A stretch of 64,000 nucleotides of DNA, taken from contig NZ_SRWZ01000006.1 of NCBI RefSeq assembly GCF_004804355.1, positions 1 through 64,000 on the forward strand, written 5' to 3'. Position 1 is the stretch's first letter, and each line of letters starts with the position of its first letter. Shown in pieces: positions 55,747 to 64,000 of this stretch. A program made the translations under genes and the position numbers. Under the pieces are notes generated by a model. It had not been told where the DNA came from, searched no databases, and worked only from the letters and a program-made list of their open reading frames with translations. This stretch comes from Cognatitamlana onchidii (lineage in GTDB: Bacteria; Bacteroidota; Bacteroidia; Flavobacteriales; Flavobacteriaceae).

Positions 55747-56904
55747 TTGCAACAACCAATTTCAATCACCGCAATTTCATCCATTTCTTCCCTTGGAAAT
55801 TCGAGTTATCAAACTTGGAACAGCTACCAAAAAAATAGGCATTATCTAAGTTCAAGGGACGTTTTTGGGAAACCTATTTTTGTTGCAGAAATTCCAGATG
55901 ATGCGAAACAAGATATTGAAGCTCTAAGACTATCTGATAGCAAATACAAATCACTAGACAATTCTGTACTATACGCTATTTATACGTCAAGACAAGCTAT
56001 AGCAAATGCCAATTGGTGTAGCTCAGACAACTTCGGTATTAATATTGGTTCATCGAGAGGAGCTACAAAATTGTTTGAAGATTACCACGAATCTTACTTA
56101 AAGAACCAAAAAGCCAAAACACTAACCTCTCCAACCACCACACTTGGTAACATTTCATCATGGGTGGCTCATGATTTGCAAACTCAAGGGCCTGAAATAA
56201 GTCACTCCATAACATGTTCAACAGCGCTTCATGCCATGTTGAATGGTATTGCTTGGATCAACTCAGGTATGAGCAACAAGTTTTTGGTTGGAGGTAGCGA
56301 AGCGCCACTTACACCTTTTACCATTGCCCAAATGCAAGCCTTAAAAATATATTCAAAAAACTCAGAAGAATATCCTTGTCGCGCTTTAGATTTTAGTAAA
56401 ACTAAAAATTCTATGGTATTGGGTGAAGGCGCAGCAATGGTATGCTTAGAAGCTGGAAATACCCCAAATGCACTAGCAAAAATTACAGGTTATGGCTACG
56501 CTACAGAAATTTTAAAGCACAATATTTCTATTTCAAGTGATGCCAGTTGTTTTCAAAAATCCATGAAAATGGCTTTAGGCAACTTAAACCCTGACGAAGT
56601 TGATGCCATTGTAATGCATGCACCTGGCACGGTAAAAGGCGATCTTTCTGAATTTAAGGCTATTGAAAAAGTTTTCGGTAACAAAATACCCTTTTTAACT
56701 ACCAATAAATGGAAGATAGGTCACACCTTTGGAGCATCTGGAACTCTTAATATAGAGCTTGCCGTTTTAATGCTGCAGCATCAAAAGTTTATTGGTGTAC
56801 CCTATGTAGACACTACTTCGTCTCCTAAAAAACTCAAGAACATCCTAGTAAATGCTGTGGGGTTTGGAGGAAACGCTGTTTCTATTTTATTGTCCAAAAA
56901 TTAA
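55747..56904 (+). CDS. FabF-like beta-ketoacyl synthase in the biotin operon
   Basis: The 385-residue protein has the thiolase-fold active site: Cys157 (SITCSTALHA), His291 (MHAPGTVKGD) and His326 (KIGHTFGASG), a full Cys-His-His triad. The start must be TTG at 55747, because a stop lies in frame upstream and no ATG precedes residue 164. It sits 21 bases after bioA and 45 before bioB, so it is in the biotin operon. No bioC, bioH, bioW or bioI is seen, which suggests it helps build the pimeloyl chain (inference). It is shorter than the usual FabF of about 410 residues. Confidence 0.88.
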   Translation: MQQPISITAISSISSLGNSSYQTWNSYQKNRHYLSSRDVFGKPIFVAEIPDDAKQDIEALRLSDSKYKSLDNSVLYAIYTSRQAIANANWCSSDNFGINIGSSRGATKLFEDYHESYLKNQKAKTLTSPTTTLGNISSWVAHDLQTQGPEISHSITCSTALHAMLNGIAWINSGMSNKFLVGGSEAPLTPFTIAQMQALKIYSKNSEEYPCRALDFSKTKNSMVLGEGAAMVCLEAGNTPNALAKITGYGYATEILKHNISISSDASCFQKSMKMALGNLNPDEVDAIVMHAPGTVKGDLSEFKAIEKVFGNKIPFLTTNKWKIGHTFGASGTLNIELAVLMLQHQKFIGVPYVDTTSSPKKLKNILVNAVGFGGNAVSILLSKN

Positions 56905-56925
56905 AATCATATCTCTTTTTATTAG

Positions 56926-56951
56926 TATTTTTGATGCCAACAAACTGGCAT
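56926..56951 (+). promoter_or_regulatory. Putative promoter and inverted repeat before bioB
   Basis: TATTTTTG (56926-56933) matches the -7 element. Immediately after it ATGCCA (56934-56939) and TGGCAT (56946-56951) form an inverted repeat that overlaps the first possible bioB start. No TTTG is seen at -33. Confidence 0.4.
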
Positions 56952-58050
56952 GTTTATGAGCGAGACTAGACACAACTGGACCAAAGAAGAAATTCTAGAG
57001 ATATACAACAAACCATTTATGGAACTGCTTTATGAAGCAGCTACGGTTCATAGAATAAACCACGACCCTAATGTGGTTCAAGTAAGCACCTTGCTGTCTA
57101 TTAAAACAGGTGGATGTTCTGAAGATTGTGGCTATTGCCCGCAGGCAGCCCGGTATCATACCGATATTGAGGGCAATGATTTAATGTCTGTTCAACAGGT
57201 TAAAGCACAGGCCTTACGAGCAAAATCTACTGGAAGCTCACGTGTATGTATGGGAGCCGCTTGGCGAAATGTTAAAGATGGTGAAGAGTTTGATCAAGTT
57301 CTTGAAATGGTACGTACCATCAATAAACTCGATATGGAAGTTTGTTGTACCCTAGGTATGGTTACCGAAAATCAAGCAAAACGTTTAGCAGAAGCTGGTT
57401 TATATGCTTATAATCATAATTTAGATTCATCTGAAGAGTATTACAAAGAAGTTATTTCTACCCGCGGTTATCAAGATCGTTTGGATACTATTGATAATGT
57501 GCGTAAAACCAATGTTACCGTTTGCAGCGGAGGGATTATAGGCATGGGCGAAAATATTGAAGACCGAGCAGGTATGCTTGTCGCACTTTCAACACTAAAC
57601 CCACAGCCAGAATCTACACCTATTAATGCTTTAGTAGCTGTTGAAGGCACACCGCTTGAAGACCAAAAACCAGTATCTATTTGGGATATGGTGCGTATGG
57701 TTGCAACCACAAGAATAGTTATGCCAGAAACTCAAGTACGCTTAAGTGCTGGTAGAACGCAAATGACCAGAGAAGGACAAGCGATGTGTTTCTTCGCTGG
57801 TGCTAATTCTATTTTTGCTGGTGATAAATTACTCACTACACCAAACCCTGATGTTAATGAAGACATGGAAATGTTTGCATTGTTAGGTATGAAACCGCAA
57901 AAACCTTTTACTAAAAAAGTGCAACCACAAACGGTAGAAGCACAGGACTCCCAACTACAAAGTCTGGGTGAAAAGCCAAAATGGACACGACCAGAGCATA
58001 CCATAGAGCGAAATGAAGCTGCAAAAGAAAAGGCTAAAACGCTTAAATAA
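56950..58050 (+). CDS. bioB: Biotin synthase
   Basis: BioB inserts sulphur into dethiobiotin by radical SAM chemistry. The 366-residue protein carries the cluster motif CSEDCGYC (Cys56, Cys60, Cys63), the second-cluster ligands around RVCMGAAW and VCCTLGM, and LSAGRTQM near the C-terminus. A lysine-rich tail of about 40 residues follows the core. The start may be 56950 or the ATG at 56956, which would clear the hairpin. It closes the biotin operon. Confidence 0.97.
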   Translation: MFMSETRHNWTKEEILEIYNKPFMELLYEAATVHRINHDPNVVQVSTLLSIKTGGCSEDCGYCPQAARYHTDIEGNDLMSVQQVKAQALRAKSTGSSRVCMGAAWRNVKDGEEFDQVLEMVRTINKLDMEVCCTLGMVTENQAKRLAEAGLYAYNHNLDSSEEYYKEVISTRGYQDRLDTIDNVRKTNVTVCSGGIIGMGENIEDRAGMLVALSTLNPQPESTPINALVAVEGTPLEDQKPVSIWDMVRMVATTRIVMPETQVRLSAGRTQMTREGQAMCFFAGANSIFAGDKLLTTPNPDVNEDMEMFALLGMKPQKPFTKKVQPQTVEAQDSQLQSLGEKPKWTRPEHTIERNEAAKEKAKTLK

Positions 58051-58178
58051 ACGAATTTCTGTTTAACCTTTTGAAAAATATTAGTTTGCTTGTTTTCTGT
58101 CTAAGGTGAAATGATTATTCAGATTCACTTTGTTGGTTAAACTCATCCTATGCTGTTTTAAGTTTCGCATCCTTTTCT

Positions 58179-58186
58179 TAACTTTG
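58179..58186 (+). promoter_or_regulatory. Putative -7 promoter element before the cupin gene
   Basis: TAACTTTG matches TAnnTTTG and ends 20 bases before the TTG start of the cupin-like gene. Confidence 0.4.
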
Positions 58187-58206
58187 TCTGACTAAACTTT
58201 CAAACT

Positions 58207-59067
58207 TTGGCATTAAACCTAAAGGACATTCCGCGCGTAAAAACGATAACCAAAGCAGATTTTTTAAAGCACTATTTTAAACCCCAAAAACCTGTTGTTA
58301 TCGAAAATGCCATTAAGGACTGGCCAGCATACAGTAAATGGAGTTTAGACTATATGAAGGGCAAAGGAGGTTATATTACGGTCCCTCTTTATGATGACAG
58401 ACCGGTAGATTACAAAGATGGTTTTAATGAACCCCATGCTAAAATGAAGCTTTCGGACTATATTGACCTACTTAAAAGTAAGCCCACTAAGTTTAGGATT
58501 TTTCTCTGGAATGCCCTTAAAGAGATTCCCTCGTTACAACAAGATTTTTCGTTTCCCGATTTTGGTTTGCGCCTCATGAAAGGTATTCCTATGTTATTTT
58601 TTGGTGGTAAAGATTCATACACTTTCATGCATTATGATATTGATTTGGCCAATATTTTTCATTTCCATTTTGAAGGAAAAAAACGTTGCATCCTTTTCGA
58701 TCAAAATCAAAATGAATACTTATATAAAATACCACACTCTTTAATCACCCGAGAGGACATAGATTTTAATAACCCAGATTTCGAAAAATGGCCCATGCTA
58801 AAAAAAGCAACCGGCTATATCACCGAATTAAATCATGGCGAAGTGCTTTACATGCCTGAAGGCTACTGGCATTATATGCGCTACATCACGCCCGGATTTT
58901 CAATGAGCTTAAGAGCCATCGCTAGAAACCCTAAAAATTTCAGTAAAGCCGTTTATAACGTTTTTGTTATGCGCAACTACGATAACCTAATGCGAAGAAT
59001 TAAAGGACAAAAATGGATTGATTGGAAAAACGAACAGGCCATAATTAGAACCCATAAACACCTTTAA
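58207..59067 (+). CDS. JmjC/cupin-like domain protein
   Basis: The 286-residue protein is a cupin-like hydroxylase of the JmjC (FIH-like) type. The iron-binding HxD is His142-Tyr-Asp144 (FMHYDIDLAN), and the distal ligand is His222 (GYWHYMRY). KPVVIENAIKDWPAY at residues 28-42 is the typical N-terminal strand. The start is TTG: an in-frame stop lies six codons upstream, and the first ATG comes far into the conserved region. The target residue or protein is unknown. It is separate from bioB by a 156-base gap with its own -7 element. Confidence 0.9.
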   Translation: MALNLKDIPRVKTITKADFLKHYFKPQKPVVIENAIKDWPAYSKWSLDYMKGKGGYITVPLYDDRPVDYKDGFNEPHAKMKLSDYIDLLKSKPTKFRIFLWNALKEIPSLQQDFSFPDFGLRLMKGIPMLFFGGKDSYTFMHYDIDLANIFHFHFEGKKRCILFDQNQNEYLYKIPHSLITREDIDFNNPDFEKWPMLKKATGYITELNHGEVLYMPEGYWHYMRYITPGFSMSLRAIARNPKNFSKAVYNVFVMRNYDNLMRRIKGQKWIDWKNEQAIIRTHKHL

Positions 59068-59073
59068 GTTTTA

Positions 59074-59103
59074 TTTGATAATTTATAAGTTATAATATCT
59101 TTG
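59074..59103 (+). promoter_or_regulatory. Putative promoter of the DUF6646 gene
   Basis: TTTG (59074-59077) and TATCTTTG (59096-59103) match the -33 and -7 elements with an 18-base spacer, 27 bases before the start codon. Confidence 0.65.
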
Positions 59104-59130
59104 CTCGTTTAAAAATCAAATACTCAAATC

Positions 59131-59622
59131 ATGAAAAAATTACTTTTTGTAATCGCTATTTTAAGTGGTTCAATTTTAAATGCTCAAGCTTTTATTGGCA
59201 GTGGAGACAACAAGTTCCAAATAGGTCTTAATCTTCAAAATAATGCCACTGGAATTAATGCGTCCTACGATTTTGGTGTGGGAGAGAATATGTCCTTAGG
59301 ATTCTCATCATCATATGCGCTTGGTGTTGATAGCGTTCTCGATGCCGATTTTAAGGACCGTATTGACGTAAAGGCTCGATTTAATGCCAACCTAGGAAAC
59401 GTGATCAACATCGATGAAAATTTTGACATTTACCCAGGGTTAAATTTTAGCTTGAAAAACTTTGGAGGCCATTTAGGTTTGCGTTACTTCTTTACAACAG
59501 GCTTCGGTGTTTACACAGAGTTCAATGTACCTCTAGCCAAGTATGATACAGGAGTACTAACACCAGCTGAAAAATTACACAACCAGTTTACGGCAAATAT
59601 TGGAGCTTCTTTCAATTTGTAA
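59131..59622 (+). CDS. DUF6646 outer-membrane beta-barrel protein
   Basis: The 163-residue protein has a signal peptide (LSGSILNAQ) and about eight amphipathic strands (FQIGLNLQNNATGINASY, SLGFSSSYALG, HLGLRYFF) ending in ANIGASFNL with a terminal Leu. That is a small barrel of the DUF6646 type. Function is unknown. It has its own promoter and shares a bidirectional terminator with recX. Confidence 0.85.
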   Translation: MKKLLFVIAILSGSILNAQAFIGSGDNKFQIGLNLQNNATGINASYDFGVGENMSLGFSSSYALGVDSVLDADFKDRIDVKARFNANLGNVINIDENFDIYPGLNFSLKNFGGHLGLRYFFTTGFGVYTEFNVPLAKYDTGVLTPAEKLHNQFTANIGASFNL

Positions 59623-59652
59623 CAAGCACACTTTGAAAACATAAAAAGGGGA

Positions 59653-59675
59653 GGGTAAGATGCATAGTCTTACCC
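59653..59675. terminator. Bidirectional terminator between the DUF6646 gene and recX
   Basis: GGGTAAGA (59653-59660) and TCTTACCC (59668-59675) form a perfect 8-bp stem, with T-rich sequence after it on both strands. Confidence 0.85.
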
Positions 59676-59689
59676 TTTCTTTTATATTC

Positions 59690-60160
59690 TCATACCTTTA
59701 TTGTATTAGCCATTTCATAAACTAAATGAGACTCCCAGCCACGATATAAGAAATAGTTAATAAATCTCTGGCGCTTTTTTAATACATTGGTTTCCCTCAT
59801 ACTTTGTATTTTTTTTTGGGATATCGTGTAGAAGATATCCAAATATTCGGTCTCTTCAATCTCTGCTAAAGCTGCTCCTATGTTATACTCAGAAATAAAT
59901 CTGCGCTTTAACTCTAGTTTTAACCGCTGCTTGCCCCAGCCTTTTATATTAAACTTGCCTCTTACAAAGGTTTTTGCAAAACGGCTTTCATTTAAAAAGT
60001 TATGTTCTAAAAGATGTACTATAACCACATCAATAGCTTCTGGTATCATGTTTAAAGCCTCTAACTTCTGTCTAACTTCTTGATGGCAACGCTCCTGATA
60101 AGCACAATACTGCTCTAATTTTCTGATAGCCTCTTGTAAAGTATATGTTTTCTTCGTCAT
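59690..60160 (-). CDS. recX: Regulatory protein RecX
   Basis: RecX binds RecA filaments and restrains recombination. The 156-residue product is helical with the family's three-helix repeats: LEQYCAYQERCHQEVRQKL at the start, FLNESRFAKTFVRGKFNIKGWG in the middle, and a terminal FINYFLYRGWESHLVYEM. The KxxKGWG-type stretch is the most telling. It is divergent from the T9SS gene; recA is not in the window. Confidence 0.93.
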   Translation of the reverse strand: MTKKTYTLQEAIRKLEQYCAYQERCHQEVRQKLEALNMIPEAIDVVIVHLLEHNFLNESRFAKTFVRGKFNIKGWGKQRLKLELKRRFISEYNIGAALAEIEETEYLDIFYTISQKKIQSMRETNVLKKRQRFINYFLYRGWESHLVYEMANTIKV

Positions 60161-60225
60161 AATTTCCTGTCTAAAATAAAAAGTTTAACTTTACAGCATG
60201 TAATTTCCCTCATAAATTTACTCTC

Positions 60226-63200
60226 ATGAAAAAAACTACTTTCTTAATACTCTTACTTTTAACGTTTAGTTTTGGGTTTGGGCAGACCACTCTTAGTGCT
60301 GGTGAAGTGGCGGTAACTGGAATTAATTCAGAAACACAAACTCCTGCAGATACAACGGACGAATTCTCTTTTGTTTTGTTAACTGACATAGATAGTGGCA
60401 CTGAAATTCATTTTACAGATTGTGGGTGGACCTCTGCTGGTGCTTTTAGAAATTTAAATGTTGGTACTGGCACCATAGGAGAAGGTGCTATTACTTGGAC
60501 AGCTCCTAGCGATTTGGATTGTGGAACTGAAATCATTATAGAAGAGACCGGTACCAATACTTATACTGCATCCATTGGTACAGTTACCGTATTAGATCTT
60601 GGTTTTGACCTTAGAAGAAATGGAGATCAATTAATAGCATTTCAAGGTACTACGGTATCGCCTACATTTTTATTCGGCGTTCATTTTGCGGATGGGAATG
60701 GTTGGTCTACTGACGCTACTAATGTGAGAACAAGTGCCGTACCTGCTGGACTAACAGAAGGCACAAACGCGTTTGCAAGAAACAGAGATAATATCGTTTA
60801 CAGATATAATGTTACTTCAAACGCATCTTCAATCTTGGCAGCTCTGGCCGACTCTGGTAATTGGCTTGGCAGTAATTCTGTCTTTCAAACCTTAGGACTA
60901 CCTAGCGGTATTTCTTTTACCTGTGATGCTACTAGCACTCTTGGAGCAGGTGATGTTGCTATAACGGGAGTTAATTCAGACGACCCTGACGAATTCTCTT
61001 TTGTATTATTAACCGATATCGTTGCTGGTACCGAGATAAACTTTACAGATTGCGGGTGGCAAGCTGCTGGGAATTTTAGAAACTTTGGTTTTAGTAATGC
61101 CAATGGAAATACAATTGGTGAGGGTTTTGTAAAGTGGATTGCTCCTAGTGATTTAAGTTGTGGGGAAGAAATTATTATTGGCGAAACCTTTGCTGGCTCA
61201 AATATATATACAGCATCACTGGGAACAGCCGTTGAAATACAAGATGGCTTTGCACTTGGAGGTGCCGATCAAGTAATTGCTTTTCAAGGCACCATTGGAT
61301 CCCCCACATTTTTATTTGGAACTCACTATGGTAATGATACTGGCTGGACTGAAGCTACAAGTGGTAGCACCAGTGCAGTACCTGCTGGTTTAGTAGATGG
61401 TGTTAATGCGGTTACTAGAAATAGAGATAATTTTGTTTATAAGTATAATATTACCGGAAATACATCTTTAATCTTAGGGGCTTTAGCTACCCCAGGAGAA
61501 TTTATTGGAGATAATAACATACGGCAAACATTAGGACTACCAATTGGGGTTTCTTTTACTTGTGATGCATCAATTATAAGTGCTGGCGATATAGCCATAA
61601 CAGGGGCTAATGCAGACGATCCTGATGAGTTTTCTTTTGTTTTATTGACGGATGTAACCTCTGGTACAGAGATTAATTTTACAGATTGCGGTTGGCAAGC
61701 AGCAGGTGGATTTCGAAATTTCACTTTTAGTAATGCCAACGGTAATACCATTGGCGAAGGATTTCTAACATGGACTGCTTCTAGTGATCTAAGCTGTGGC
61801 ACAGAGATAATTATATTAGATACTGGAAGTGATACCTGGTCTGCCGATTCTGGAACTGTTGTAGAGTCTGAAACCGACTTTGCTCTAGGGGCTGGAGGTG
61901 ATCAAATTATTGGTTTTCAAGGAACTACAGCCACTCCACAGTTTTTATTCGCAGTACACTTTGCAAATGGCAATGGTTGGACTGATGCCACTGGTACCAG
62001 CTCAAGTGCTGTTCCCGCCGGATTAACAGATGCAGTGAATGCCTTGGCTGTTAATTTTGACAATATTATTTATGATTACTCTGTAACCACAAATCAGTCT
62101 TTAATTTTGGCTGCAGTTGCTGATATTTCTAACTGGAATGGTAGTAATGGCTCTCGTCAAACATTAGGTATCCCAATAGGTTCTTTTTCATGTTCAGCTG
62201 CTGGTACTTGTGCGAGTAATGCGTTTTGGACTGGAACTTGGACGGTTATACCAGACTCAAGTACAGCTGTTTTTCTTTTAACATCTTATGATACCAGTGT
62301 AAATGGTAGTTTTAATTCTTGTAGCCTTGAGATTGATGCAGGGGCTGTTTTGACAGTCTCGGATAACACATTCGTTGTTGTAGAAAATGATGTTACCATA
62401 ACTAGTGGTAATATAATTGTAGAAACTAGCGGTAATTTTGTTCAAAACGGTGTTGGTGCTTCAGCCGGTACTTTTACCGGAACAGCGACCCTAAATAAAA
62501 CAACACCTTTAAAAGATGAGTGGTACTACTACACCTATTGGGGGTCTCCTGTAGTTGGTGAAACTATTGGTAACGTATTCCCTAATGTACTTTATGATTG
62601 GCGTTATAGTTTTAATGCCGCTAATTTTGTTGACACCGATGGCGATGACATTGATGATGATGGTAATGATTGGGAAATTGCAGGAGCCGGAGACACCATG
62701 ACCCCAGGAGTAGGTTTTGCAGTTGCTGGAGAGCGATCAAGCTCAGGCGCTTACCCTAGAGCCGACAATATTTCGTTTACAGGAACCTTTAATACCGGTG
62801 ATATTAGTGTCCCTATTACCTATGGGGCAGGGAATCCTAACATTAGATGGAACTTTATAGGAAACCCGTATCCTTCGGCTATTGACTTTGTGGCATTCCA
62901 TTTAGCTAATTCGTCAGTTCTAGAAGGTGTGGCTTATTTTTGGTCGCAGGCATCTCCTCCTGATTCTGGAAACCCGGGGAATAATGCCGAAAACTTAAAC
63001 CTTGATGATTACGCTGTATTTACTATTGGTACAGGAGGCACTGCTGGTGGTTCTGGTGTAGAACCAAATGGTTTTGTTGCTTCTGGTCAAGGGTTTTTCA
63101 TTCCTGCTAGAACAAGCCTTACAAGTCCTTCTGGCCATTCCGCTACCTTTACCAATGCCATGCGCTCTGCAGATCCCTCTAACAATGGGCAGTTCTTTAA

Positions 63201-63948
63201 AGGAACAACCACTAAAACATCTGGCGCTAATGCTAGCAATCCTTTAGAAAATAAACTTTGGGTAAACTTAACATCTGATAATGGTGTGTTTAATCAAATA
63301 TTAATAGGTTATGTTGAAAATGCTACTGATGCTTTTGATGGCATGTCTTATGATGCTCCCAAATTGTTAACCCCCGGCTATGCTGCTGCATTATATAGTA
63401 ATATGGAAAATGATGACACCAAATATGTAATTCAAGGTAAATCATTAAACAGTATTAACGAAAATGAGGTTATTAAATTAGGATTAAGTACCACTATTGA
63501 CATAGCAACCCTTTATTCCCTGTCTATTGACCACCTAGAAGGAGATTTTTTAAATAATACTAATGTTTATTTAAAGGACAACTTAAATGGTATTTCACAT
63601 AATTTAAAGGACTCTAGCTATTCCTTCACTTCGGAAGTTGGTGAATTTAATGATCGTTTTGAAATAGTATTTAGTGAAAAAGCCTTATCTATTAATGACA
63701 AGCTTTCTCAGAATAATAGTCTTAGGATTATTGAACTAAATGACGGTTTTGTGCAATTTAAAACTTCCGAACAACTGCTAATAAAGAAAGTTTCTATCTA
63801 CGATGTTTTAGGCAGACAACTGTATGACTTAAAAGGAAATTCAAGCTCTGAAATCTATAAACTTGAAAACCTAAGCAATGCTACTTACATTGTGAAAGTA
63901 CAACTCTCTAATGGTAGTGTACTGACTAAAAAAATAGTACTTAAGTAA
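60226..63948 (+). CDS. T9SS-secreted protein with three N-terminal repeats
   Basis: The 1240-residue protein has a signal peptide (FSFGFGQ), three repeats of about 212-216 residues each, a glycine- and aspartate-rich middle (TDGDDIDDDGNDWEIAG, possibly calcium-binding), and a C-terminal type A T9SS sorting domain (about residues 1165-1240, VSIYDVLGRQLYDL to LTKKIVLK). Each repeat opens with AGDVAITGVNSDDPDEFSFV-like sequence and FTDCGW. The cargo would be exported by the Por system and attached to the cell surface. The function is unknown; adhesion is a guess based on the architecture. Confidence 0.9.
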   Translation: MKKTTFLILLLLTFSFGFGQTTLSAGEVAVTGINSETQTPADTTDEFSFVLLTDIDSGTEIHFTDCGWTSAGAFRNLNVGTGTIGEGAITWTAPSDLDCGTEIIIEETGTNTYTASIGTVTVLDLGFDLRRNGDQLIAFQGTTVSPTFLFGVHFADGNGWSTDATNVRTSAVPAGLTEGTNAFARNRDNIVYRYNVTSNASSILAALADSGNWLGSNSVFQTLGLPSGISFTCDATSTLGAGDVAITGVNSDDPDEFSFVLLTDIVAGTEINFTDCGWQAAGNFRNFGFSNANGNTIGEGFVKWIAPSDLSCGEEIIIGETFAGSNIYTASLGTAVEIQDGFALGGADQVIAFQGTIGSPTFLFGTHYGNDTGWTEATSGSTSAVPAGLVDGVNAVTRNRDNFVYKYNITGNTSLILGALATPGEFIGDNNIRQTLGLPIGVSFTCDASIISAGDIAITGANADDPDEFSFVLLTDVTSGTEINFTDCGWQAAGGFRNFTFSNANGNTIGEGFLTWTASSDLSCGTEIIILDTGSDTWSADSGTVVESETDFALGAGGDQIIGFQGTTATPQFLFAVHFANGNGWTDATGTSSSAVPAGLTDAVNALAVNFDNIIYDYSVTTNQSLILAAVADISNWNGSNGSRQTLGIPIGSFSCSAAGTCASNAFWTGTWTVIPDSSTAVFLLTSYDTSVNGSFNSCSLEIDAGAVLTVSDNTFVVVENDVTITSGNIIVETSGNFVQNGVGASAGTFTGTATLNKTTPLKDEWYYYTYWGSPVVGETIGNVFPNVLYDWRYSFNAANFVDTDGDDIDDDGNDWEIAGAGDTMTPGVGFAVAGERSSSGAYPRADNISFTGTFNTGDISVPITYGAGNPNIRWNFIGNPYPSAIDFVAFHLANSSVLEGVAYFWSQASPPDSGNPGNNAENLNLDDYAVFTIGTGGTAGGSGVEPNGFVASGQGFFIPARTSLTSPSGHSATFTNAMRSADPSNNGQFFKGTTTKTSGANASNPLENKLWVNLTSDNGVFNQILIGYVENATDAFDGMSYDAPKLLTPGYAAALYSNMENDDTKYVIQGKSLNSINENEVIKLGLSTTIDIATLYSLSIDHLEGDFLNNTNVYLKDNLNGISHNLKDSSYSFTSEVGEFNDRFEIVFSEKALSINDKLSQNNSLRIIELNDGFVQFKTSEQLLIKKVSIYDVLGRQLYDLKGNSSSEIYKLENLSNATYIVKVQLSNGSVLTKKIVLK
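60295..62214 (+). repeat. Three coding repeats in the T9SS protein gene
   Basis: Repeat units begin near 60295, 60943 and 61579, with periods of 648 and 636 bases. Units 2 and 3 are closer to each other (GNTIGEGF, SDDPDEFSFV in both) than either is to unit 1, which carries an insert near its start. They are expanded protein domains, not simple DNA repeats. Confidence 0.85.
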
Positions 63949-63972
63949 TTAGGTTTTTAAACGCATCTCAAA

Positions 63973-64000
63973 AACCCAAAGGCAAAATTGCTTTTGGGTT
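63973..64000 (+). terminator. Intrinsic terminator hairpin at the window edge
   Basis: AACCCAAAGGCAA (from 63973) pairs with TTGCTTTTGGGTT (ending at 64000) with one G-U pair. It follows the T9SS gene stop by 24 bases. The T run would lie beyond the window. Confidence 0.75.

Noticed and set aside
61437-61802. Minus-strand open frame of 121 codons
   Set aside because: It is the antisense of the repeats of the T9SS protein; a similar shadow occurs at 60885-61103, as expected from repeated coding sequence.
60295-62214. Possible CRISPR or satellite array
   Set aside because: The units are long, in frame and coding; no short direct repeats with equal spacers are present here or elsewhere in the window.

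Overview
The window looks like chromosomal DNA of a member of the Flavobacteriaceae (Bacteroidota). The support is low GC, promoters of the Bacteroidota type (TAnnTTTG at -7 with TTTG at -33), a type IX secretion (Por/T9SS) sorting domain, TonB-dependent receptors with carboxypeptidase-regulatory-like N-termini, DUF5689, DUF4270 and DUF6646 proteins, and a gene order that I recall as typical of marine flavobacteria. Coding density is high and no gap between genes exceeds about 215 bases. I found no tRNA, rRNA, CRISPR array or classical insertion sequence.

Layout. 0.1-4.6 kb: a TonB receptor with a short DUF5689 lipoprotein, divergent from a secreted endonuclease/exonuclease/phosphatase. 4.6-12.4 kb: a minus-strand block with a membrane protein, an operon DUF3108 - tryptophan 2,3-dioxygenase - M23 peptidase - pgi, and the tyrosine catabolic pair hmgA-hppD. 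12.6-16.6 kb: a patatin/beta-barrel protein and uvrC. 16.8-19.2 kb: rimK, an aspartoacylase-like hydrolase and 5-formyl-THF cyclo-ligase. 19.2-32.8 kb: a minus-strand run with a TPR/OmpA-like protein, lspA, a DksA-like protein, ileS, radA, three tandem secreted esterase-fold proteins that all lack the nucleophile serine, a YbhN-type membrane protein, panD and panC. 32.9-44.2 kb: plus-strand genes for a truncated glycogen-synthase-like protein, DUF4270, glmS, a TonB receptor with an SGNH lipoprotein, atpD and atpC.

44.3-49.9 kb is a compact mutagenesis locus. umuD and a LexA-like XRE-S24 repressor face a DnaE-type polymerase and dinB across two inverted repeats that look like operators. 50.0-51.8 kb holds a DUF3157-like protein and a module of two DUF2975 membrane proteins with a small XRE regulator.

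51.8-58.1 kb is a biotin operon: bioF, a DUF2007 protein, a GIY-YIG nuclease, bioD, bioA, a ketoacyl synthase and bioB. A 33-bp dyad sits on its promoter. The small GIY-YIG gene inside this operon is bracketed by two inverted copies of a palindrome (core CTGAACTTGTTTCAG). A third copy lies between atpD and atpC. This is the best candidate here for an undescribed mobile or repeat-associated system. The window closes with a JmjC-like cupin, DUF6646, recX and a 1240-residue T9SS cargo protein with three internal repeats.
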